DNA of 64,000 bases, from positions 2,232,001 through 2,296,000 of the forward strand of contig NAKE01000001.1 of NCBI GenBank assembly GCA_008680965.1. Direction: 5' to 3'. A program made the position numbers and the translations under genes. This document shows, in pieces, positions 8,315 to 17,069 of the stretch. The notes under the pieces are model-generated. The model was not told where the DNA came from. It did not search any database and saw only the letters and a list, made by a program, of their open reading frames with translations. This stretch comes from Collinsella aerofaciens (GTDB taxonomy: Bacteria > Actinomycetota > Coriobacteriia > Coriobacteriales > Coriobacteriaceae). Each line of letters starts with the position of its first letter. Position 1 is the first letter of the stretch.

Positions 8315-10213
8315 TTAATCCAGCTCTTTTAAGCCATGCGCCAGTTGCCAGTACTCGCCGTGCTGGGCGAGCAACTCTTCGTGCGTGCCGCGCTCGATGA
8401 TGCGGCCGTGTTCGAGGACCATGATGGCGTCGGCGTCGCGGACCGTGGACAGGCGGTGCGCGATCATAAACGTGGTGCGGCCGCGCATGATGCGGTCCAT
8501 ACCGCGCTCGATGAGCTTTTCGGTACGCGTATCGATGGAGCTCGTGGCCTCGTCCAGGATGAGCACCGGCGGGTCGGCGACGGCAACGCGCGCGATGGCG
8601 AGCAGCTGGCGCTGGCCCTGCGACAGGTTGGCGCCGTCCGCGGTCACGAGCGTGTCATAGCCCTGCGGCAGGCGGCGGATAAACGAGTCGGCGCAGGCTG
8701 CCTCGGCGGCGGCACGCACCTCCTCGTCGGTCGCGTCGAGCTTGCCAAAGCGGATGTTCTGTGCAATGGTGCCGCTAAACAGGTGCGTGTCCTGCAGCAC
8801 AATGCCGAGCGACCCGCGCAGGCTGGCCTTGGCAATGTGCTTGACGTCGATGCCATCGTACGTGATCTCGCCGTCATCGACCTCGTAGAAGCGGTTGATG
8901 AGGTTGGTGATGGTCGTCTTACCGGCGCCTGTGGAGCCCACAAAGGCGATCTTTTGCCCCGGCTTGGCAAACAGGCTGAGATCCGTGAGCACGCGGGTGC
9001 CCGGCACGTAGGAAAAGTCCACGGCATGGAAGCGCACGTCGCCGGCAAGCGGGACCAAGCCGCACGTAAGCTCGGTACCGTCGGCAGCCACCGCGCGGCC
9101 CGACTCATCAACAGCAGCCACATCATGCAGGTGCCCGTACGCGCCCACGCCCTGGCCCTCGAGAATCTTCCACGCCCACGCGGCGTCGCCCGTCTGCACC
9201 AGCTCCACGCAGCCCTCGTCCACCTCGGGCTCAAGATCCATGGCGGCAAACAGGCGCTCGGCACCGGCCAACGCATTGAGCAAAAAGTTGCCCAGCTGCG
9301 TAAACTGGTTGATGGGCATGGCCGCCTGGCGTACGAAGACCAGATAGCTCGCGAGCGCACCCACGTCGGCCAAGCCGTTGATGCAGAGCATGCCGCCCGC
9401 CACGGCGACGATGGCATAGTTGACGTAGCCAATCACCACGGTCATGGGCACCATCGAGTTGGCGTAGGCCTGCGCGGCGCCACCGGTGCGGCGCAGCTCT
9501 TGGTTGCGCACGTCAAAACCCGCCACGTTGGCCTGCTCGTGATTAAAGACCTTGATGACCTTTTGGCCCGAGACCATCTCTTCGATATATCCGTCCAAAT
9601 CGCCCAGCGATGCCTGCTGGGCGGCAAAGAAGCGCTTAGAGCGCGCGCCCGAGTAGCGCGCATACAGCACAATGGCCGCATCGCACACGAGCGTGATAAT
9701 CGTGAGCTGCCAGTTAAGGATGATGAGCATGGCCGTGGTGCCCACAACCTGAATGGCGGCCTGAATCACGTTGGCAAAGCTGTTGTTGAGCGCCTCGGAG
9801 ACAGTGTCGACATCGTTGGTGAAAAAGCTCATGATGTCGCCCGAGCGCGTGCTGTCGAAGTAGCTCAGCGGCAGCATCTGGATGTGCGCAAACAGGTCGC
9901 GGCGGATATCGGAGACCACGCGCTGGGCCGCGCGCACCATAATCTGCGAGTAGCCCAGAGCCGAGAGCACGCCCGCGGCGTAGATGGCAGCGGTAAAGAT
10001 AACCTGCTTAGCGAGCAGTTCCTCGCCGCCCGTTGCCAAACCGTTGACGATGGGGCGCACCATGTAGGTACCGGCAAGGCTTGCGATGGCCGCAACAGAG
10101 GCAAGCACACCCACTGCGAGCAGCGAGAACTTGGCGTGGCCCATGTAGGAGAGCAGGCGGCGGAGCGTCTGCGCCAGATTGGCGGGACGGGCCTGAGCGG
10201 ATGTCTTAGGCAT
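8315..10213 (-). CDS. ABC exporter subunit, canonical-site half
   Basis: A 632-residue half transporter: six transmembrane helices, then an ATPase with Walker A GSTGAGKTT, signature LSQGQRQ and Walker B VLILDEATS with the catalytic Glu intact. A long open frame continues upstream of 10213, but ATG 10213 overlaps the stop of the preceding gene by 8 bp, which is the usual coupling in such pairs. The upstream extension is only a shadow of the first subunit. With that subunit it forms a heterodimeric multidrug or lipid-type exporter. The substrate is unknown. Confidence 0.9.
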   Translation of the reverse strand: MPKTSAQARPANLAQTLRRLLSYMGHAKFSLLAVGVLASVAAIASLAGTYMVRPIVNGLATGGEELLAKQVIFTAAIYAAGVLSALGYSQIMVRAAQRVVSDIRRDLFAHIQMLPLSYFDSTRSGDIMSFFTNDVDTVSEALNNSFANVIQAAIQVVGTTAMLIILNWQLTIITLVCDAAIVLYARYSGARSKRFFAAQQASLGDLDGYIEEMVSGQKVIKVFNHEQANVAGFDVRNQELRRTGGAAQAYANSMVPMTVVIGYVNYAIVAVAGGMLCINGLADVGALASYLVFVRQAAMPINQFTQLGNFLLNALAGAERLFAAMDLEPEVDEGCVELVQTGDAAWAWKILEGQGVGAYGHLHDVAAVDESGRAVAADGTELTCGLVPLAGDVRFHAVDFSYVPGTRVLTDLSLFAKPGQKIAFVGSTGAGKTTITNLINRFYEVDDGEITYDGIDVKHIAKASLRGSLGIVLQDTHLFSGTIAQNIRFGKLDATDEEVRAAAEAACADSFIRRLPQGYDTLVTADGANLSQGQRQLLAIARVAVADPPVLILDEATSSIDTRTEKLIERGMDRIMRGRTTFMIAHRLSTVRDADAIMVLEHGRIIERGTHEELLAQHGEYWQLAHGLKELD

Positions 10214-12026
10214 GGCGCTCACCCCCTTCCGTGGCTTGAAGTGATCCGCTGGGGCCAGACGAAGACGGGGCATTTGCGCCGTCTGCGACGTCCGCATCCC
10301 CCGCAAACTCCATCTGCGAGGCATAAATCTCCTGGTAGATGTTGTCGCCCGCCAGCAGCTCCTCATGCGTGCCCACGCCGTGGACACGACCGTCGTCCAA
10401 CACCACAATGCGATCGGCATCCATGACGCTCGCGATGCGCTGGGCGATGATGAGCACGGTCGTATTGGGAATCCGAGCGATGTGCTCGCGAATCTTAGCG
10501 TCGGTCGCCATATCGACCGCGCTGGTTGAGTCATCAAAAATGAGCACGCGCGGATGCTTGAGCAGCGTGCGCGCAATGCACAGGCGTTGCTTCTGGCCGC
10601 CCGAAACACCGGCGCCGCCTTGGCCCAACTCGCCGTCCAGCCCGCCGATGCGATCCAGGAACTCGTCCACGCATGCCGCCCGGCAGGCCGCGAGGAGCTC
10701 ATCGTCCGACGCCTGCGGATTGCCCCACTGCAGGTTCTCGCGCACGGTACCCGTAAACAGCACGTTCTTTTGCAGCACGATACCCACGGCGTCGCGCAAG
10801 GTAGCCAAGTCGTAGTCGCGCACGTCGTGTCCGCCCACAAGCACGGTGCCCTCGGTGGCGTCGTACAAGCGCGCAATCAGCTGCACAAGCGAACTCTTGC
10901 CCGAGCCCGTGCCGCCGAGGATGCCCACCGTCGAGCCGCTCTCGATGCAAAGGTCAATATGCTCGAGCACATCCTCGGCTGCATCCGCGCGGTATTTAAA
11001 GGAAACGTCGCGAAACTCGATGCTTCCGTCGGCCACCTCGTGCACGGCAGCGGCAGCGTCGGGCGCCTGGATAAGCGAACGCTCGTCGAGCACCCGCGAG
11101 ATGCGTTCCACGCTGGCAAGTGCGCGCGTGAGCAGCAAAAACACGTTGGAAATCATCATGAGCGAGTTCATGATCAGCAGCACATAGCTCATAAAGCCCG
11201 TGAGCGAGCCCACGCCGAGCTCGCCGGCAAGAATCATGCGCCCGCCGATCCACAGAATGGAAAGCGCCGCCACGTACATCGACAGCTGAAACACCGGCAG
11301 GTTGAGCACGGCGTTGCCAAAGGTCTTCGTCGCGGTGCGCGCAAGCTCGGTATTGACGGCATCGAACTTGGCCTCCTCGTGCTCGGCACGCACGTACGCC
11401 TTGACGGCGCGCACGGCGGTGAGGTCCTCCTGCACCACACCGTTGAGATGGTCCATCGAGGTCTGCAGCTGGCGGTAGAGCGGACTGACGCGATAGGTGA
11501 TAACGCCCAGCACGATCGCCAGCACCGGCAGGATGATCGCGAAAACGGTGGCGAGCGGACGCGACAGCACCAGCGCATAGACCAAGCCGACGATGAGCGT
11601 CACGGGACCGCGCACCATGGGGCGAAAGCCATTGCCGATGGCATTTTGGATGACGGTGATATCGGTAGTCATGCGGGTGACGAGCGAGCTGGCGTCGTAG
11701 TTATCCAGATTGCCAAAAGCGAGCGTCTGGATCTTGCGGTACTCCGCCTCGCGCAAGTTAGCGCCCAGCCCCGAGGCGACGCGGGCGGACGTGCGTGCAT
11801 AGCCCAAGCCAAGTACCAGCGAACATGCGGCGCATACCAACATATACGTGCCCTGCAACAGCATGTAGTTGATGTCGCCCGCGGGCACGCCCACATCGAT
11901 GATATTTGCCATGATGACCGGGATAAACAGCTCGAGCGCCGTCTCGGCCGTCACAAAGAGCACGCCGAGCATGGCATCGCGGCGGTATGCCCCCAGATAG
12001 GAAAACAAAATCTTGAGATTGCGCAC
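10206..12026 (-). CDS. ABC exporter subunit, degenerate-site half
   Basis: A 606-residue half transporter with a membrane domain and an ATPase: Walker A GGTGSGKSS, signature VSGGQKQ and Walker B VLIFDDSTS. The residue after the Walker B Asp is Asp, not the catalytic Glu. This is the hallmark of the non-catalytic site in heterodimeric exporters of the TM287/288 or BmrCD kind. The start is GTG 12026 after GGGGGAT. It is the first gene of the pair and is transcribed away from the MATE gene, sharing a 260-bp control region. Confidence 0.9.
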   Translation of the reverse strand: MRNLKILFSYLGAYRRDAMLGVLFVTAETALELFIPVIMANIIDVGVPAGDINYMLLQGTYMLVCAACSLVLGLGYARTSARVASGLGANLREAEYRKIQTLAFGNLDNYDASSLVTRMTTDITVIQNAIGNGFRPMVRGPVTLIVGLVYALVLSRPLATVFAIILPVLAIVLGVITYRVSPLYRQLQTSMDHLNGVVQEDLTAVRAVKAYVRAEHEEAKFDAVNTELARTATKTFGNAVLNLPVFQLSMYVAALSILWIGGRMILAGELGVGSLTGFMSYVLLIMNSLMMISNVFLLLTRALASVERISRVLDERSLIQAPDAAAAVHEVADGSIEFRDVSFKYRADAAEDVLEHIDLCIESGSTVGILGGTGSGKSSLVQLIARLYDATEGTVLVGGHDVRDYDLATLRDAVGIVLQKNVLFTGTVRENLQWGNPQASDDELLAACRAACVDEFLDRIGGLDGELGQGGAGVSGGQKQRLCIARTLLKHPRVLIFDDSTSAVDMATDAKIREHIARIPNTTVLIIAQRIASVMDADRIVVLDDGRVHGVGTHEELLAGDNIYQEIYASQMEFAGDADVADGANAPSSSGPSGSLQATEGGERHA

Positions 12027-12214
12027 GCAGGTTCATCCCCCATCAAACGTTGTTCGCAAACCCACGTATTATGGCGCGCCGTGCGGCGGTGTCAAGTGCT
12101 CCGAAATCGATTTCTGCAAGGCTAGTGCAGGCGCCATGCTCACAGGGCGCATGTCCGTATTCAATTGGAAATGAACGCGTGCGTGACTTTTTCGCCCCGC
12201 TGCCAACACAAACC

Positions 12215-12238
12215 TTGACTCTACAATCGTTATAGGGT
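12215..12238 (+). promoter_or_regulatory. MerR-type dyad at the MATE promoter
   Basis: TTGACT (12215-12220) overlaps the dyad ACTCTA-N9-TAGGGT (12218-12238), which would sit in the spacer of the promoter. MerR-family activators bind this layout. The MerR-type gene at 13687 is the obvious candidate ligand. The -10 is weak by eye. Confidence 0.5.
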
Positions 12239-12285
12239 TTTCACTACACTGGTACGTAAACAAACCCAGCCAGAAAGCCCCACCT

Positions 12286-13632
12286 ATGGAACACGACCTC
12301 ACACGCGGCAATGTCCTTAAGACCATCGCGGTCTTTGCCCTGCCCTATATGCTCTCGTACTTTTTGCAGATGCTCTACGGCATGGCCGACCTGTACATGA
12401 TGGGACAGTTTAGCGGCGCCGCCGGCATCACCGCCGTGGGCAACGGCGCGCAGACGCTCTATATCATTACCGTAACGCTCGTGGGCCTGGCCATGGGAAC
12501 GACGGTTATCGTCGGCCACGCCGTGGGCTCGCGCCGGTTTGACCGCGCCGAGACCGCTATCGGCAATACCATCACGCTCTTTATGGGTGTCTCGGTGGTA
12601 CTGGCCGCTGCCTTGCTCGCACTGTGCCCGCAGATCGTGGCACTCATTGGCACGCCGGCCGAGGCGGTCGAGGGCACCGCCGCCTACCTGCGCATTTGCT
12701 TTATCGGCATTCCCTTTATCGCCGCGTACAACATTCTTTCGGCCATCTTTCGCGGCCTGGGCGATTCGCGCTCGCCCATGTACGTGATTGGCGTGGCATG
12801 CATCATCAACATCGCGCTCGATTTTCTGTTTATCGGCCACATGGGGCTCGGCCCCGTGGGCGCGGCGCTCGGCACGGTGACCGCGCAGACGGCCAGCGTT
12901 GCCCTCGCGCTCGTGTGGCTCAAGAGCCGCCGCACGAACATCCACGTTAAGCGCAGCGACCTGCGCCCGCAGCCCGAGGTGCTCGGTAGCATTCTTAAGA
13001 TCGGCGTGCCCGTGGCCGTGCAGGACGGCTGCATCCAGGTGGCGTTTATGTTCATCACCGTCATCGCCAACCACCGCGGTCTGGTCGACGCCGCCGCCGT
13101 GGGCCTGGTCGAAAAGATGATCAGCTTTTTGTTCATTGTGCCGAGTTCCATGGGCGCTACCGTCAGCGCGCTCACGGCGCAAAATGCCGGCGCGGGCAAG
13201 GGCGATCGCGCGCGTCAGGTACTCAAGGACGCCATGACCATCTCGGTGGTGTACGGCTGCCTGATCACGGTGCTGATGTGGCTGGTGGCGCCGGCGTTTA
13301 TCGGCTTTTTTGCCAAGGACCCCGCGGTGGTCGCCGCCGGCACCGGCTATATGCGCAGCTATATTTTCGACGCGATCTTTGCCGGCATCCACATTTGCTT
13401 TAGCGGCTTTTTCGCTGCGTATGGCAAGAGCTACATCGGCTTTGCGCACAACGTGCTGGCCGTGGTGCTCATTCGCGTGCCCGGTGCATGGCTGCTGTCG
13501 AACGCCTATTCCGACACGCTGTTCCCCATGGGTATCGCCTCGCCGTGCGGGTCGATTCTGTCGGCGGTTATCTGCGTGATTGCCTTTACCGTGCTCAACC
13601 GCCGCGGATCTTTTGACAAGCTGATGGCGTAG
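12286..13632 (+). CDS. MATE-family efflux transporter
   Basis: 448 residues with about twelve hydrophobic helices arranged as two similar halves. The N-terminus (FALPYMLSYFLQMLYGMADL) and the loop GHAVGSRRFDRAE are typical of bacterial MATE proteins (DinF/NorM superfamily), which export cationic drugs using Na+ or H+. It is transcribed divergently from the ABC exporter and followed 54 bp later by a MerR regulator. A MerR-type dyad lies 48 bp upstream, so I infer drug-inducible expression. Confidence 0.9.
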   Translation: MEHDLTRGNVLKTIAVFALPYMLSYFLQMLYGMADLYMMGQFSGAAGITAVGNGAQTLYIITVTLVGLAMGTTVIVGHAVGSRRFDRAETAIGNTITLFMGVSVVLAAALLALCPQIVALIGTPAEAVEGTAAYLRICFIGIPFIAAYNILSAIFRGLGDSRSPMYVIGVACIINIALDFLFIGHMGLGPVGAALGTVTAQTASVALALVWLKSRRTNIHVKRSDLRPQPEVLGSILKIGVPVAVQDGCIQVAFMFITVIANHRGLVDAAAVGLVEKMISFLFIVPSSMGATVSALTAQNAGAGKGDRARQVLKDAMTISVVYGCLITVLMWLVAPAFIGFFAKDPAVVAAGTGYMRSYIFDAIFAGIHICFSGFFAAYGKSYIGFAHNVLAVVLIRVPGAWLLSNAYSDTLFPMGIASPCGSILSAVICVIAFTVLNRRGSFDKLMA

Positions 13633-13686
13633 AGGGACAACGCGAGCCTGGCGCCCCTCCCCGACCCTATTGAAAGGAGCGGTCCC

Positions 13687-14535
13687 GTGACCGACATGCC
13701 AAGCGAACACACCGAGGGCCTGCTCCGCATTGGCGAGGTGGCGCGTCTGTTTAACCTGAGCGTGGGCACGTTGCGCCATTACGAGCAGATGGGCCTACTG
13801 GACCCGGCGCACATCGATCCGGCAAGTGGGTACCGCTACTACGGATCGCGACAGCTCTCCACCCTCAATACCATCAGCCACCTGCGCGTTCTCGACTTGC
13901 CACTCGCGCAAATCCGTGAGTTTGTGACCACGCGCGATGTGGACCTTATGCAGCGGCAGCTGGCTCAGCAGCAGGAGCTCATCGAGCGCAAGCGCCGCGA
14001 GCTGGAGCGCGTGTCGCGTAAGATCGATAACCGGCTTGCGCTGCTCCACGATGCTTTGAACACCGAGCTCGATACCATTTGCACAATCGATGCGCCCGAG
14101 CTTCGCTGCGCCGTGTTGCGCGAACGCGTCAACCCTACCGACGCCTATGCGCTGGAGTGGCAGATTCGTCAACTGCAGAAGGGCCAGCACGAGACCTTTG
14201 TCTTTCTGGGCAACTTGGGCGTCGGGATTGGCGCCGAGCGCCTCGCCGCCGGCGACTTTGATGGCTACGACGAGGTCTTTTTGTTGCTCGATAACACCGA
14301 TGATTACGTGGGCGACGTCGAGACGCGGCCCGCCGCGCGATGCCTGACTATAAGCTTCCGCGGCACGCACGGGCAGGCAGGCACGCGCTATGAGCAGCTG
14401 CTCGGCTATATGCGCGAGCGCAACCTGACACCCGCCGGGCCCTCGCGCGAAATTGCCCTGATCGACGACATCATCAGCGACGACCCCACAACCTATGTGA
14501 CACAGATCACGGTGCCGATTGCCCCAGCAAAGTAA
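13687..14535 (+). CDS. MerR-family regulator with effector-binding domain
   Basis: 282 residues. The N-terminal winged helix-turn-helix (IGEVARLFNLSVGTLRHYE, then YRYYG) is MerR-type. A coiled-coil helix spans about residues 80-115. The C-terminal 150 residues look like the GyrI/BmrR drug-binding domain. The start is GTG 13687 with AAAGGAG seven bases upstream; ATG 13696 is possible. Its place after the MATE gene and the dyad at 12218 suggest a BmrR-like sensor that switches on the pump. Confidence 0.85.
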   Translation: MTDMPSEHTEGLLRIGEVARLFNLSVGTLRHYEQMGLLDPAHIDPASGYRYYGSRQLSTLNTISHLRVLDLPLAQIREFVTTRDVDLMQRQLAQQQELIERKRRELERVSRKIDNRLALLHDALNTELDTICTIDAPELRCAVLRERVNPTDAYALEWQIRQLQKGQHETFVFLGNLGVGIGAERLAAGDFDGYDEVFLLLDNTDDYVGDVETRPAARCLTISFRGTHGQAGTRYEQLLGYMRERNLTPAGPSREIALIDDIISDDPTTYVTQITVPIAPAK

Positions 14536-14539
14536 GAAC

Positions 14540-14567
14540 CGCCCGGAAGACATCGTGCTTCCGGGCG
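14540..14567. terminator. Shared hairpin between merR and ligA
   Basis: Perfect 10-bp stem CGCCCGGAAG / CTTCCGGGCG between the convergent merR and ligA genes. The following T-tract is weak on both strands. Confidence 0.65.
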
Positions 14568-14592
14568 ATTCTTCAATTTGACTATTGATGCA

Positions 14593-16821
14593 CTAAGCCT
14601 GGGGCACCTCACCAGTCGCCAGGATCTGCTCGAGTGCGTCCTCGTCCAGTACGGGTACGCCCAGCTGCTCGGCCTTGGTGAGCTTGGAGCCCGCTTTGGG
14701 GCCGGCGACCAGATAGCTCGTCTTCTTTGACACGCTGCCCGAAACCTTGGCACCGAGCACCTTGAGCGCCGCGCCCGCCTCGTCGCGGGTGCGGTTGACG
14801 AGCGTGCCAGTAAGCACGAAGGTCAGACCCGCAAGCGGTTGCGCGTCGGCGAGCTCGCCCGCCACGCCGGCGTCGGCTGCAGCCTGCGCGTGCGCGGCGC
14901 CCAAGTCGACCTCGAGCGACAGGCCCGCCTGACGCAGGCGCTCTAGCACGGCGAGGTTCTCGGGCACGGCCAGGAACTGCTTGACGCTCGCCGCAATCTT
15001 GGGACCGATACCCTCACACTCGGCGATGTCCTCTTCGCTCGCCAAGATGAGCTTGTCGATCGACAGGAATCGCTCGGCGATGACCTCGCCCACGCTCTTG
15101 CCCACATGGCGGATGCCCAGGGCAAACAGCACGCGACCGAGTGGCTGGCTCTTGGACTTGTTGAGCTCGGCGATGATTTTCTCGGCCGTCTTGAGGCCCA
15201 CCGGAATGGGGTCGCCCTTCTTGACGCCCTTTTTGCTGTTGGAGCTGGCATAGGTGCGCCCTGTGTCCAGGCCGGCGATATCGTCGACCGTGAGCTGGTA
15301 GAAGTCCGCGACATCATGGATCAGACCGGCGGCGATCATCTTGTCGACGATCTCGTCGCCCAGGCCGTCGACGTCCATGCAACCGCGGCTCACCCAGTGG
15401 AGCAGGCGCTCCTTGAGCTGTGCGGGGCAATCGATGGACACGCAGCGGTAGGCTACCTCGCCATCCTCGTGAACCACGGGGCTGCCGCACACGGGACAGA
15501 CCTCGGGCATCTGCCAGTCAACGCTGTCGGCCGGGCGCTTGTCGAGCACGGGGCCCACGACCTCGGGAATCACGTCGCCCGCCTTGTGCACGATGATGGT
15601 GTCGCCCTCGCGCACGTTCTTGCGGCGGATCTCGTCGATGTTGTGCAGCGTGGCGCGCGCGATGGTGGAGCCAGCAACCGTCACCGGATCGAACTCGGCG
15701 ACCGGCGTGAGCACACCGGTGCGGCCCACTTGGATGCGAATCTCGCGCAGGACGGTCTGCTTTTCCTCGGGCGGGAACTTAAAGGCAATAGCCCAGCGCG
15801 GTGCGCGAGCGGTAAAGCCCAGGTCGAGCTGCTGCTGGAAGCTGTCGACCTTTACGACTACGCCGTCGATGTCGTAGTCCAGGTCACCGCGGTGCTCGAG
15901 GGCCTGGGCGCAGAACTCGTGGACCTCGGCCGGCGTGGCGCAGCGGGCCACGTTGGGGTTGACGCTAAAGCCGGCGCTGCGCAGCCAGTCGAGAAATTCG
16001 CGCTGGCTGTGGACGTGCAGCGGATCGGTATCGGCAATGGCGTAGATAAAGGTAGCCAGGTCGCGGCGCGCCGTGACCTTGGGGTCCTTTTGGCGCAGGC
16101 TGCCGGCGGCGGCGTTGCGCGGGTTGGCAAAGGGGTCGCGGCCCTCGGCATCGGCCTCGTCGTTCAGACGCACAAAGCTGCCCTTGGGCATGTACACCTC
16201 GCCGCGTACCTCAATGGTACGCTCGCGGTCGGCGCCCATGTGGGCGAGCGCCGGCTCGGACAGGTGCATGGGCACATCCTTGATGGTACGGACATTGAGC
16301 GACACATCCTCGCCCGTGGTGCCGTCGCCGCGCGTGGCGGCGCGCACAAAGGTGCCGTTTTGATAGGTAAGCGCCACGCCCAGACCGTCGATCTTAAGCT
16401 CGCAGGTATAGGTGACGCTGCCGGCACCGAGCGCATCCTCGGCGCGCTGGAGCCACGCGTCAAGTTCGTCCAGATCCATAGCATCGTCCATGGAATACAT
16501 GCGCGCCATATGTGTGACCGGTGTAAACTGCTCGCTCACGTAGCCGCCCACGCGCTGGGTATAGCTGTCGGGCGTCACCAGGTCGGGGTAGGTCGCCTCG
16601 ATCTGCTGCAGCTCAACGAGCATTTTGTCAAAGGCGGCGTCCGTGATCTCGGGCGCATCGAGCATGTAGTAGCGATAGGCGTGGTAATCGAGCTCGTGGC
16701 GCAGCTCGGCCGCACGCGCTGCCGCCTGGGCACGAGCATCGGCCGGTGCAGCGGTATCCGTGCTCGCGGGCGTTTCGGTATCGATGTCCACGCCGTCACC
16801 AAACAGGCTCGATTGCTCCAT
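14593..16821 (-). CDS. ligA: NAD-dependent DNA ligase
   Basis: 742 residues, full length for bacterial LigA, which seals nicks in replication and repair. The adenylation Lys is K143 in ELKIDG. An OB fold follows, then a four-Cys zinc finger (CPVCGSP ... CVSIDCPAQ), helix-hairpin-helix repeats (ECEGIGPKIA), and a C-terminal BRCT domain after an Ala-rich stretch. The start was set to ATG 16821 because of GAAGGAG upstream; an ATG at 16884 has no ribosome site. It is a single gene, convergent with merR. Confidence 0.97.
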   Translation of the reverse strand: MEQSSLFGDGVDIDTETPASTDTAAPADARAQAAARAAELRHELDYHAYRYYMLDAPEITDAAFDKMLVELQQIEATYPDLVTPDSYTQRVGGYVSEQFTPVTHMARMYSMDDAMDLDELDAWLQRAEDALGAGSVTYTCELKIDGLGVALTYQNGTFVRAATRGDGTTGEDVSLNVRTIKDVPMHLSEPALAHMGADRERTIEVRGEVYMPKGSFVRLNDEADAEGRDPFANPRNAAAGSLRQKDPKVTARRDLATFIYAIADTDPLHVHSQREFLDWLRSAGFSVNPNVARCATPAEVHEFCAQALEHRGDLDYDIDGVVVKVDSFQQQLDLGFTARAPRWAIAFKFPPEEKQTVLREIRIQVGRTGVLTPVAEFDPVTVAGSTIARATLHNIDEIRRKNVREGDTIIVHKAGDVIPEVVGPVLDKRPADSVDWQMPEVCPVCGSPVVHEDGEVAYRCVSIDCPAQLKERLLHWVSRGCMDVDGLGDEIVDKMIAAGLIHDVADFYQLTVDDIAGLDTGRTYASSNSKKGVKKGDPIPVGLKTAEKIIAELNKSKSQPLGRVLFALGIRHVGKSVGEVIAERFLSIDKLILASEEDIAECEGIGPKIAASVKQFLAVPENLAVLERLRQAGLSLEVDLGAAHAQAAADAGVAGELADAQPLAGLTFVLTGTLVNRTRDEAGAALKVLGAKVSGSVSKKTSYLVAGPKAGSKLTKAEQLGVPVLDEDALEQILATGEVPQA

Positions 16822-16967
16822 AGCGGCACTCCTTCGCTCGATTTCAAACGGATACAAGAGTACCACCGGTCGCGATGGAGCCAAATCGCCCTTTCCAACC
16901 GCACCGAATCGGCAGCCATCAAACTGGAGTGGATCGCGCGTTCAAACCATGCCCTTGCCGTTTCTAA

Positions 16968-17000
16968 ATGATCCGTTTTCCTCCGTCTCCAAGGGATCAT
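16968..17000. repeat. TCCGTCTCC-core hairpin, copy F1
   Basis: ATGATCC and GGATCAT enclose GTTTTCCTCCGTCTCCAAG. It matches the core and ends of the larger element at 60751. Confidence 0.6.
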
Positions 17001-17007
17001 CGCGAAA

Positions 17008-17043
17008 AGAGGGGCTGTCCCGCGTTGGCGGAACAGCCCCTCT
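17008..17043 (-). terminator. Terminator of the HtrA-type protease gene
   Basis: AGAGGGGCTGT and ACAGCCCCTCT pair around a GC-rich loop; on the minus strand TTTT follows directly. It lies 26 bp after the stop. Confidence 0.8.
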
Positions 17044-17069
17044 GGCTTCGATATGTGCGATACAGCTCG

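Noticed and set aside
10214..10876. N-terminal extension of the second ABC subunit
   Set aside because: The extension lies over the end of the first subunit gene in another frame and lacks membrane helices; ATG 10213 gives a standard half transporter.
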